A stretch of 64,000 nucleotides of DNA from the NCBI GenBank assembly GCA_963970005.1, contig CAXAMN010026706.1, positions 465,131-529,130 on the forward strand. The letters run 5' to 3'. The notes under the pieces are model-generated. The model did not search any database. It saw only the letters and a list, made by a program, of their open reading frames with translations, and was not told where the DNA came from. The stretch comes from Durusdinium trenchii (taxonomy: Eukaryota > Sar > Dinophyceae > Suessiales > Symbiodiniaceae). The stretch's first letter is position 1, and every line of letters starts with the position of its first letter. Below are positions 1 to 9,657 of the stretch, one piece after another. A program made the position numbers and the translations under genes.

Positions 1-759
1 ATCCAGCTGAGAAAGAGAGAGGAGCCGGACAGAGGACCCGGAGGGAGCAACAACGAAAATGCGGCTGAGGGCAAAGCAGAAGCCGCAAGAGGCACCGGTA
101 GAGAGAGTGAACCTTCCCGTAAGCTCTCTACTCTGTGAGAGGGGGTCCTGAGGATCCTATTCCTCGTATAGGCTTGAGCCTTGAGGTCTTGCAGAGATGG
201 AGGAGCAGAAGGTCTGGTTCTCCAAAGACACCCTGGAAGACTGGAATGAGTTGCTGTGAGGAGATCACCTGATAGCCACTGACGGCTATTCTAAATGGTA
301 TGGACAGAAGTACCTCAATGATGGCAAGGTGACATATCGCCTTTGCCGAGACAATCGAAGGAATGCAAGGAAAAGCTGGCCAAAGGAGATCAAAGATAGG
401 TTGTACACATCAACTGTTGGGGCTTGAAGAACGGAAGGCTTGTTGGCGCTGGTTACCATGACAATGAGAAGTGGCACCAATCTTGGGGAATACTTGGTGC
501 GGTCCAAAAGCCGGGGTCTGACGACGGCAAGAGGGGGGAGGCAGAGGATGTTTTCCCCCGGCCGCTTTGGACCGATGAAAGAGGTGAGTTGACGCGCCTG
601 ATTGAAAAAGGAGATGTTAGAAAGTTTGGAGGAAGTGACAAAAAGGCCTTCCAACTTGCGTTTGAAAGTACGATGTTGAACTCCGAGAAGCCCGAGAGCA
701 ACATCCTGTTGGAGGAGGAGATGCCGGAGGTGATCCCTAGTCCACACATCCACGCTTAA

Positions 760-1440
760 AGCAGGAGGGGGAAAAGATACCAGCTGAATTTGTACCGGCG
801 AGGTTTGGTGAAGACCGTCGAACAACCGGTGAAGATCAAGGGGAGAGCCCTGGTCAATAAAGCCAGGCAAGTTCTTGGATGATCGGCCAGTGATTCTAGT
901 CTTCAGAGGGACAATTGCCGCCACCAAGGTCGGCGCTCCAGCATGTCTTCCCACCAGAGGGGAAGGTCGTAAGAATGAGCGCAGATGGCTTGGTGACTTG
1001 GTGTCCGCCTTCTACCTCTTTGGTTAGCCACCGGGATGTCTAGTGATGAGGACCTTTGCAGAAAACGTCTCCTGGCGAAGTTTGGGGTTTTAAAAGGAAG
1101 GTGATACATACATTGGCGCAGCCAACCTACGGATGGGATGGTCATCGACCGTGAGAGTGCTTCAACATACCCACAGACGATTGAGATCATGGGGGCTCGG
1201 GTTGCTAAAGATCTGGAAGGGAAAAGCTCTGAAGAGCAGAGGCCTTGAGACAAGCCTATGCCCACTGGGGCATTCCCCTTTCTTTACAGAGAAGAGCCTT
1301 CTTTTGCGGTGAGAGCGGGTTCTTCGAAAAGGATTGCAAGTTATATCGGGTCGGGACGTCCATACGTTGCAATTCACACGACCCCAATTTGGTGTTTGTG
1401 ATTGTGCCTGGAAAGACATCTCTGATGGTGAAGGATTGGT
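760..1440 (+). pseudogene. Reverse transcriptase remnant (copy A)
   Basis: Conceptual plus-strand translation, with frame changes, gives YRRGLVKTVEQPVKIKGRAL near 797, ending in the start of a KPGKFLDD-like motif, then DLVSAFYLFG near 990-1027 and a block ending EGDTYIGAANLRMGW near 1098-1139. After that come RVAKDLEGKSSEEQ (about 1199-1240) and RQAYAHWGIPLSLQ (about 1248-1290). Each piece aligns with copy B in the same order. At least three frameshifts and several stops interrupt it, and the YLDD catalytic segment is missing from the readable part. Confidence 0.7.
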
Positions 1441-1514
1441 GAAATTGGAGGGGAAGCCAGTGGAGGAAATCCTGCTGGCAGGTTGCAACCAGCCTGAGTA
1501 ACTGACCTGACGTC

Positions 1515-1820
1515 AAAGGTGCATGAGGTAGTGACTGCTTCAGATGCCAGCGAGCCAGGAGGAAGCTCGGTGTACGGTTCAGAGTTGACCAGCAGAGGAT
1601 AGAGAGAGATATGCGCCCTGGAAGAAAAGGAGGATGATTTTTTTTAGGAGAAGGGGTGAATCTCGATGAGCCACAGAGTGTGCTAGTGTTTGAGTTCTTT
1701 ACTGAGATTGAAGCCGTAGGCAGGGCTTCGGAACTAGCAGGACAGGAAGTTGATCGCCTGGTAATCATCGAGAAGGACCCTGAGTTTGAAGATTTGTCGC
1801 GACGTGAGGATCTCCTACCA
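1515..1820 (+). pseudogene. RNase H-like strand and DNA methyltransferase motif I remnant (copy A)
   Basis: The first part reads KVHEVVTASDASEPGGSSVY (about 1518-1577), which resembles the Asp-containing first strand of a retroelement RNase H. It is followed by DEPQSVLVFEFFTEIEA (about 1662 on) and AGQEVDRLVIIEKDPE, which correspond to the SAM-binding motif I region of a cytosine-5 methyltransferase as also seen in copy B. The glycine loop of motif I is not conserved. The sequence then runs directly into the start of copy B, so the rest of the methyltransferase is absent in copy A. Confidence 0.6.
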
Positions 1821-1822
1821 AG

Positions 1823-2545
1823 GTGAAGTTGTGGAAAAGACCTGGACTGCCGCCTGAGGGATATGGAGCTTCGGTGCCTCTTGTTGAGCTGTGTGAGGGA
1901 GAACTGCGAGATAAGCTCCTCATTCCTCTGAGCAGCACCCTTCCTGAGGAAGGAATGCCACAAGAAATCCCACGAACTCAAATTCATGCCTCGAGGCAAG
2001 AATGGGAGAAGATTGCAGCTGAGCTGTATAAGAGAGGATTGGTGAAGAGAGTTCCGTCACCGGTGCTAGTCCGCGGCAAGTTCCTGGTAAGCGGAAGCTT
2101 TTGGAGTAGTGAAACCGGGAAAGTTCTTAGATGATAACCGCCCCATTTTGAGGTTGATCATGGACTTCAAAGGAACGAATGCGGCAACTAGAGTACTAGA
2201 GGGAGATGTGAGGAGTTTGATGGGAGCGCCGGCTTTGCAGCGCGTAGTGTTGCCTGCTGGGAAGGTTGTCCGACTGAGTGCGGATGACCTTGTGTGAGTT
2301 GGAGTATTGCAACATGCCCATCGAAGATTGGCCCTGGGATCGCCGTTGAGTGGCGGAGGAGGTCTTCTGGGAAAGTGTGAGATCCGTAGAGACAGCGTCT
2401 TTCCCAACCTAGAGGAGGAGGACGCACTATGGTCGCTATAGCTTGATGATGCAAGTCTTGTTGAGATCGTGGATTCTAGACTTGCGAAGGATTTGGAAGG
2501 AAACAGTTCAGAAGAACAAGAAGCTGTGGGGCCTGCCTATGCGCA
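1823..2545 (+). pseudogene. Reverse transcriptase remnant with broken YLDD (copy B)
   Basis: Frame 2 from 1823 reads LPEEGMPQEIPRTQIHASRQ and RRGLVKR-type sequence. After a one-base shift near 2100, the frame starting at 2109 continues KPGKFLDDNRPILRLIMDF, GAPALQRVVLPAGKVVRLSADDLV and, past a TGA at 2295-2297, VGVLQHAHRRLALGSPL. The usual block between LSADDLV and VGVLQHAH is deleted. The tyrosine of the catalytic YLDD is a TAG stop (2439-2441), followed by L-D-D. It ends with DSRLAKDLEGNSSEEQEA. Family: retrotransposon RT of dinoflagellates; non-functional. Confidence 0.8.
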
Positions 2546-2639
2546 TTAGGAAAAGAGCGAAGAGCAGAAAGGCTAGGGGCAGTAGTAGATGGTGATAGTG
2601 GCACACTGAAGGGCTCGACGAAGAGAGCTTTAGACAATC

Positions 2640-2928
2640 TGTCCTTGGTTTTTCTGGCTGCTACGCCAAGAGAGAGTCCCTCCAGTTTTTCTTGGAACGA
2701 GAAGTTCACACACTTCAGTTCCGCAGGCCACTGTTTGGGGTGTTCAGCTACTTGTGGAAGGACGTTTCAGACGGTGCAGCCTCATTCAACTTGACGCAAA
2801 GTCAGTGGAGTAGTTCTGATGGCTGGATCCAGTCAAGCATTGAGGACTGGGAGCTAGGCTGCGTGGAGTTGCGCGTGCTTCGGAGGCGTGTGAGACCGGA
2901 GGAGGATCTGTGTATGGCTCAAAGCTGA
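2640..2928 (+). pseudogene. Post-RT connection region of copy B
   Basis: An open frame reads REVHTLQFRRPLFGVFSYLW and KDVSDGAASFNLTQSQ, the segment between the RT and the methyltransferase in this element family. It is open for almost 80 codons and ends in a stop at 2928. No catalytic motif can be assigned to it with certainty. Confidence 0.5.
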
Positions 2929-2991
2929 CCGCTTGAACCCGGGAGATGTGAGCCGCTTGAGGAGGAAGCAGATGATGTTGGAGGAGAGGGG

Positions 2992-3400
2992 ATCAACCTG
3001 GAGGAGCCGCAGAGCGTCTTGGTGTTTGACTTCCTTCGGGGATTGGAGGCCTGAGCTGGGCCCATGGAGCTAGCAGGCCAAAAGGTTGATCGCCTGGTGG
3101 TGATTGAGAAGGATCCGGATTGCAGAAGCCTAAACAAGATGCGCTGGCCAGGATGTGATGTGGTGGCTGACATCGCTTAAGGGCCTGACAGGAGTCATTG
3201 CAGGTGGCTGATCGCCGTGCAGGGAGTTCACCTACAGGATCCTCGATCCAAGTTTTTCTATAAGTATGTGGAGGTTCTGGGGTGGATTGAAGATGTGGCA
3301 AGAGAGATGAGAGTGTGGTGTGTCAAGATGGTTGAAAATGCGGTCGGCGATGATGAAGGTATAAAAGAAATGAGTCAGCAGCTAGGGTGTCGCCCCTGTA
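2992..3400 (+). pseudogene. Cytosine-5 DNA methyltransferase remnant (copy B)
   Basis: The SAM-binding strand reads EEPQSVLVFDFLRGLEA and stops at TGA 3052-3054 where the motif I glycine loop should be. The same frame continues AGQKVDRLVVIEKDPDC and RWPGCDVVADIA to a stop. One frame over, 3182-3220 reads GLTGVIAGG-stop-SPC; the catalytic cysteine codon of motif IV is TGC at 3218-3220. Back in the first frame, MVENAVGDDEG (about 3328) is the motif VI ENV equivalent, with Glu-Asn at 3334-3339. Motifs I, IV and VI are thus visible in the right order, but the gene is broken by stops and a frameshift. Confidence 0.75.
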
Positions 3401-3952
3401 TATGTGCGCGAGTGGCAAAGAAAGGAGCACCTCAACCTGCACGAGCTGAGGGCAATCCTGAGGAGCTTGGAGTGACGAGCCCATTCAGCTGCTTTCCACT
3501 CATGCCGTTTCCTTCACCTGTCACATTCGCAGATCTGTCTGGCTGCTTTGTCAAAAGGTCGAAGCAGCTCAAGCCGGCGCTTTGAGAAGGATGCCCAGGA
3601 GGGAAATGAAGAGAAGAGAGTCCGAGAAAGGCTGTCAGTACAACAAGGTTCACGAGGACCTGCAGAACGTTATACGGTGGCGCTGCAGGAGTTGGTTTTG
3701 GTTTATAGAATAATGCTGTGGAAGTGGCGATGGTCTCGGTGAGCGCAAGGTTTTCAACTGTACCGGAGAGGTGTAGTGTTGCCGAGAGCAGAAGGCCAGT
3801 CGGCCATCCTTTCTCATACATGACGTTAAAGCTGCGCAACAAACGTGCTTGCCTGGGCAACGGTTCTCTTTAGTGAGAAAAGCGGGATTGCCTGACTGCA
3901 AGCTTTGCCTTTTCCTGAGTCATCGACGCATGCCTATGAAATTCGTGGATTT

Positions 3953-4129
3953 CCCACCGCAGCCTTTAAGTCGCTGTGGAAGGAGAGGGGCTTATGCCCA
4001 GGCCATGTAAATTTGACTAGCTTTTGGCCAAGGGCCGCTGGAAACATAATTTAACTTCCCACTGCAGTTTTTAAGTTGCTGTGGAAGGAGAGGGGCTTAT
4101 GCCCAGGGTATGTAAATTTGACCAGCTTT
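3953..4129 (+). repeat. Direct repeat, 105-bp period, at edge of assembly gap
   Basis: Two copies of a block of about 72-75 bp start at 3953 and 4058. Both contain CTGTGGAAGGAGAGGGGCTT and ATGTAAATTTGA, with a few substitutions between them. The second copy runs into the Ns, so further copies may lie in the gap. The block forms the 3' part of retroelement copy B. Confidence 0.85.
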
Positions 4130-4401
4130 NNNNNNNNNNNNNNNNNNNNNNNNNNNNNNNNNNNNNNNNNNNNNNNNNNNNNNNNNNNNNNNNNNNNNNN
4201 NNNNNNNNNNNNNNNNNNNNNNNNNNNNNNNNNNNNNNNNNNNNNNNNNNNNNNNNNNNNNNNNNNNNNNNNNNNNNNNNNNNNNNNNNNNNNNNNNNNN
4301 NNNNNNNNNNNNNNNNNNNNNNNNNNNNNNNNNNNNNNNNNNNNNNNNNNNNNNNNNNNNNNNNNNNNNNNNNNNNNNNNNNNNNNNNNNNNNNNNNNNN
4401 N
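4130..4401. other. Assembly gap (272 Ns)
   Basis: A run of N separates retroelement copy B from the sequence to its right. The gap follows a direct repeat, which would explain the failed assembly. Open frames crossing it have no meaning. Confidence 1.
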
Positions 4402-7400
4402 AGGAGGACTTGATCGGGAGAGGGCACTAGTCATTTGCCTTTTCATCAGATGGCACTTGACCCCGGCAAAATGCGCGGAGAGAGTCAAGAGGTGGGCAAA
4501 ACAACATAATGCATATATATATATATACAGTATACATATATATATATATGTTGACCGTTCTTTTGGTTGCACCAAGCATCAACTTGGGATGTTTGCTATT
4601 CAATAAGGAATTCAATAATGGTATATAAATGCTGTCGGGTTCTGATCATTTTGGATGCAGGCCACAGGACATCTCAAACCCACAGGTGGCAGGTAAGCAA
4701 AAGCGAAGAGATCGGTTGCACATCCAACTAATTTGTTGAAAGGAAAAGAGTTTGGAAAAAATCATGGTGAGAACACGTGTTAAGATTTGTTAACACCGGT
4801 CATGGACATCCTCGAAAGGACCGTTCTTTTCTCAGGTGTTCATTGAGTGCCATGACCCACATTCATAAAGATAAAACACTCAGGAATCCTCAGGTTTTAA
4901 GACTGTTGAAATTATAGTCTCTCTCACAAGTAAGTCATCTTTGAGCCGTGCCATACCCATCTCATATAACTGCTGGTTCTCTTGGTGGAACCCTCCAAAA
5001 GTCAAGTTCCAGCTTGGAGCCTTTTCTCACGGTGAGCCTCTTCTGCCACCGGTTCAAAAATGCCCAAAACAGCCGAGCGCCCACAGTAGAGCTGCTGAGC
5101 AGCGCGAAAACAGATTCGTCACGTATACCAGCGACGTACAAAAGGGAGATGAGGAATCTGCTATTCACTCTTCACAGGGGGCGGTTGGTAGATGTCACAC
5201 ATTTGGAGAACATGTGGCTACAGGTGTGAAAGGGATTCGGAATAATTGTGGAATTCTTTTCTCCGGTGGAGCCGGGCATGATACAAAAAGCGCTTCGTCC
5301 TGCAGCCCATGGGCGTGTTGGAGGGAGTTCCTTGCTGCCCAGTTTTTGTCTTCCGATCAGACTCCGTGCTGGAGCATGTCAATCGGTCTATATAACCTTT
5401 GCCATGGAGAGTGAGGTAAGACCTGATACCTGCACATCAAAATGGCGTGATGAATAACAACAATGCAGGCTCATGCAGGTGCCAATGAACTAAGGTGCAC
5501 CAGGTTGAAACACACACGCACGTTTATTATTAACTTTGGATACAAGTTCTGGCACAAGTCCGTTGCACTTGGAGTTGCAGTTATGAACTTGTCCATTTTG
5601 GGGGGGTAGGTAACGCTCCACATGTTCAATTTTTCGCCTGATCTCCTGGATGCTGTGATCAGCCGGTGCAATAGTCATGAGACTGATTCATTTGTTGGAC
5701 CAGCTGGTCGGTTGCCGCAGGCAGTAGCCTTCTGCGGCCATTTCGACCAGCTGCAGGGCAGAGAAAGGCGGAACCTTGGGACATGCGACATCAATGGTTG
5801 CATTCCAAGTGATTTGGCACCAATTTTGCTTGAGGACTTGCGTTCACCACCGACGGTCACGGTCTTCTTCAGAGGATGCCAAATATGATCTTAAGTGATC
5901 TTCAGCGATCATGGAACTCACGAAACATCTTTCCACCCGCTTATTTTGAAGAAAGGGTGACGACTTGTGGGACTGTCCCTGTGGATGAATCCCCCATCAT
6001 CCCGGGGAAAATCGGTCAACGAATCCGTGTTGTTGTTGGTATTTATTGTCCCGGTGGGTTCCGACCTCGTCTCGTCTCCAGACAGGTGCCGGGACGTCTC
6101 GTCTCGTGCAGGTGCCTGGAGCGTCTGGTGGAGCTGTTTGGCGCTTGGAGGCCAGCTGTGGCCTTGCAGTGTCTTGGTGGCCTGAGGGATGGGAGGGTGA
6201 CTGGGTGACTGTGTGTATGACTGTTTGGGGTGATAAGCTTGACAAAGAGGATAGATTGGGGATGGGTGACCCTGTTTGACATGGCATATGTAGTGTAGCT
6301 CAACAATTGCGAATGCACATCTGTGCCATTGGCATTTGCAGGAGTTTGGTATTTAGGTTGCCTTTGCTTGGGGTGTGTGTGTGTGTGGGGGTTTCCATGG
6401 AATTGTCAGAGGTGCCCCTTGTCTATTGCGTGGTTGTTATAATTCCTTGACAACTGGAGAAGGAAAGTCTCCTGAGACCTTTAGTCCCTCTAGTCCAGAT
6501 CAAACCTTGGGCCGCTTGGAGGCCTCTTCTGAGGCCTTTAGAGGGCAGAACGAGCTATTGCTTTGTGTATAGTGGGGAAAAAGCACTTGCACTCTGAAGT
6601 ACTTCTGAAGCCGCACTTTGATGACCTCACAAAATGGTGGCTGCTTGCAAAACGCACTGGTCAGTAACGTTTTATGCGGCCTTTTGAAGGGCAGTAGTTG
6701 AGCAGGTGTTTTGTTCGCACGACAGCGGGGTCGGGAAGAGGTCGTTTGGCCATCAGGTTCAACTTGGATCCCCAGAAATGGTTCGATTTGACCATCCCAA
6801 CCACCCATGGCCCTTCACGATTGGTTGATGAGGGGTTACCCAACTTGCTAGGTGAACAACAACTTGGTATGTGGATTCACCAATCGGACCCCCTCGATTT
6901 GTCCAAAAGGACCTCCTTGATCCCAACAGCCCGCTGGGCCCACAGCGCCTCAGGTGGCCGCGACCCTGCGCCGCGCCGAGTCCCGAAGGTCGCGGCGGCT
7001 GTCGCAGCGGGCGACGGCGGTGGAGGCGACGGAACTGGTCCCAGGAAGGGAGGGTCGGATGGTACAGTGACTTTGTGCAGATACCCTAGTAATTTTGGGT
7101 GGTTGTAGTGAGTTCTTTGCGGAAATGGATCCTTAGTAAGCTTGTATTTACTCATATTTTGACTATACCCAGATTTAGAAAGCCTCTTCTTTGGGCACCA
7201 ACGTGGATAGTTGGAAGACCAAAACTGCTCGAGCTGTTAAGCTGATCTGGGGACTAACAATGAGATGACCTACAGCCTGTCTACAGCTTTAATTGTTGTG
7301 CGGGCTTTTGCTCCTGCATGCGAAGTCCGGGAGATTGACCAGATGGACATCAAAGACAAATCGCATCCAACAAAAATAAGAAGGTTCTGGTTCCCCATGT

Positions 7401-8447
7401 CGATCCTACGGAGGATGGTTGGTCCATTCTCAATACCACTCACACGGTGGCCCATGTGATCGGTTCACCATCGACGTTCAGGAGGTCTCAACCACTGCTA
7501 CAGAAGAGTCAGGCGTGAGGGAAGGTGAGGTGATGGGTTGAAGCAAGCAGCTTGCCTGTGTGCCACAGCGTGCCATAACCTGATTTGACATGGTGTGGTG
7601 GTCATTCAAAACCGCATATGTTTGTCAACCAACATGTTGTCATCCAACATGAGTTGAGTTGTTTGTGGAGCCAAGCATGTTTTGGATTTGTCACAAATGG
7701 AGTGTGGAGTCTTCGATCCTTTTCCCTGGCTGGATCGGTTGTGGAGTGGCTCAACAGAAGAAAACCTACGTAGGCAGCGCAGTGTCGTTTGGTCCACCAT
7801 TTCCCGGCTACTACTGAGCCCCCAGGACATGCAACTTGACTCCTGTTGGGTAGCAAAACTCACTTGTTGTGCGGTGTCATCATGCCCGTGTTTAACACCT
7901 CATCCACGGATATGGTGCTTGGTTTTTTAAATTGAGCACAAGCTGCCTCAGACAGCCATTTTCTGGAAGCTGCTGAGAAGATCTGGAGAAACAAGGAAAA
8001 AGGATGAAAACATCTGCTTCCTTCCTCCCGAACCAGCTCAGACTGCCCTGCCAGGTTCGTCTTGGAAATACGACCTCATCCGCTCAGTGGGCGAGGACGG
8101 GAGGATCCTCATGCCTGGTCGTGCCGATCGTGCGGCCCCACGACGTCGACGCCTTAGACGGCCGTCTCACGGAGACAATGTGGATCTGCACGATGCGCCA
8201 TCTCTCATTCTCGCGTTAGCCAAGCACTGGAGCCAAGCAAAAACCACCCCGTTGCGGGCTGGTCAGTCCGTCAGATGTTTTTGAGTGGTTAGTCACGTCG
8301 GCTGTTCACCAGCAGGGGAGTCTGTTGATCCTGGTTTACCGGTTTACCTTTCAACTTGCAGCTTCGTTGTTTCAGTCGGACTTCGCTGCCAAACTCTGTG
8401 ACCCGTGAAGTTGTCGGTTGCCACTCTGGTACTCGTGTCAGACAGAG
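4402..8447. other. No recognisable gene; upstream region of the TyrRS gene
   Basis: I see no conserved protein in either strand. It holds a near-palindromic TA-rich stretch (4512-4550), a GC-rich tract (about 6940-7050) and a GT run near 6376. The missing 5' exon or exons of the tyrosyl-tRNA synthetase gene (start codon and about the first 10-20 residues) should lie here or further left, but I could not identify them. Confidence 0.6.
4512..4550. repeat. TA-rich near-palindrome
   Basis: Alternating TA runs flank a central ACAGTATAC, giving a long, almost self-complementary stretch. Similar TA palindromes recur at 13290-13330, 24610-24650, 42545-42585, 47665-47695 and 60838-60866. Confidence 0.6.
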
Positions 8448-8501
8448 GAGTGCCAGACAGAGGCAGAGCTGCGGAAGCTGGTGGAGAAGAAACCGGACTT
8501 C
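8448..8501 (+). CDS. YARS: TyrRS exon 1 (first found)
   Basis: Reads EECQTEAELRKLVEKKPDF with the first residue taken from GAG at 8448, the helix before the first beta strand. AG acceptor at 8446-8447, GC donor at 8502-8503, phase 0 at the 3' end. The stretch is open further upstream, so the exact 5' boundary is uncertain. Confidence 0.78.
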
Positions 8502-9612
8502 GCCACTGGGACAGGAGAGATGTGGGGTAGATGGTTGTCCAGTTGTCGATGCTACGGAGATATCTAGGTAGACGGGTCATTGAGAGGCATGAGACGCCCT
8601 TTGCTGGGTTGAACATAAGTAAGTCATCCACCAGTCCCAATTCATCCCCCCATCATGTTCTTCCGGCCGTTCGCATGAAGTGTGTGACGGGTTAGAGAGT
8701 TTTCACCCAGTTGGAGCAGGTACCTGGTGAAGCTGGCTAGGTGTTGCTGACGTTTCAGTCTCCTGGCACTCCGGTCATCTTGCGTGTCCGGTCGCATCAC
8801 CGAGCCATTGTTTGTGATCTACGGCAATGGTATGTTTGGACGTGACAAGCTTTACACAAGTTACAGTACTCATGTCATCAGGGATCAAGTTGTTATATTA
8901 ATAGTTTGGATTGTCCATTCCATGTCTCTTTCCGAGGGCAACAGCTGTATTTGTCGATCCTTTGTGGAAGCAGCTGGGAACGCACACTGTCGCGCCGAAA
9001 CGCGGCAAGCCCCAGGTCTGCTATGATGGCTTCGAGCCCTCGGGACGGATGCACATCGCGCAAGGGGCACCTTGGTGGCATGGGGCGCGTCAACGTAGCT
9101 GCGCTACCTCTGAAGAAGTTATGATTTCGATGTAAGCATCCCTTACTTAAGGACGACATGTAACAATCAAGAAAAAGCAATGCTTTAGGACATGTATACC
9201 TGCCTTCGGATGCATCTGGATGCGTTTGGTACCCTGAGCCATTTCAGGGCCGTCTAGATGGGTCGGTTTGTTTCCATTGAGTCCAATCCGACCATCTTCT
9301 GTTTGTTCGGCAAGGTCTACAAATCCGTCTGCGTGAACAAATGCACGAAGGCGGTTGCAAAAGGGCGGAAAAAGCGGGCTCCACAGACATTGTTTAGCCG
9401 TTTTCTATGTTTCATACATATATATATATATACACACATGGGGGTCGTTCAACCCTTTGCATAAGGACGGGCTTTGGAGAGGACATGTCAGAAAGATAGG
9501 TCATGTTTCTGTGCCTTGCAAGAAGGTGCAAGTATGGGTGAGTGCCAACCATATATATATGTGTGTGTGTGTACTACTTGCTACTTGCTGCCTACTGCCT
9601 ACTGCCTACTAC

Positions 9613-9657
<45 letters not shown>

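Larger units (their letters stand above)
1..1820 (+). mobile_element. Decayed RT-methyltransferase retrotransposon, copy A
   Basis: This is the remains of a retroelement polyprotein read in several plus-strand frames. In order it shows a short N-terminal piece (ATG at 197, stop after about 20 codons), a region reading WTDERGELTRLIEKGDVR (from about 567), a reverse transcriptase stretch (760-1440) and a methyltransferase motif I region (1656-1818). The order matches copy B, which follows head to tail. I recognise the family from dinoflagellate genomes, where retrotransposons carrying a cytosine-5 DNA methyltransferase downstream of the RT have been described (de Mendoza and colleagues, 2018). 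Many frameshifts and stops make this copy non-functional. Its 5' end lies outside the window or is lost, and no terminal repeat was seen. Confidence 0.75.
1821..4129 (+). mobile_element. Decayed RT-methyltransferase retrotransposon, copy B
   Basis: This second, better preserved copy directly abuts copy A. It shows in order a pre-RT segment (KLWKRPGLPPEGYGASVPL, about 1826), an RT (to about 2545), a connection region (about 2640-2930), a cytosine-5 methyltransferase (2992-about 3400) and a variable 3' part up to the assembly gap. At least one frameshift (in the T-rich stretch near 2100) and in-frame stops at 2295 and 2439 make it dead. The 3' end is lost in the run of Ns. Confidence 0.8.

Noticed and set aside
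4051-4615. Open frames crossing the N run
   Set aside because: The gap has no sequence; the frames are artefacts.
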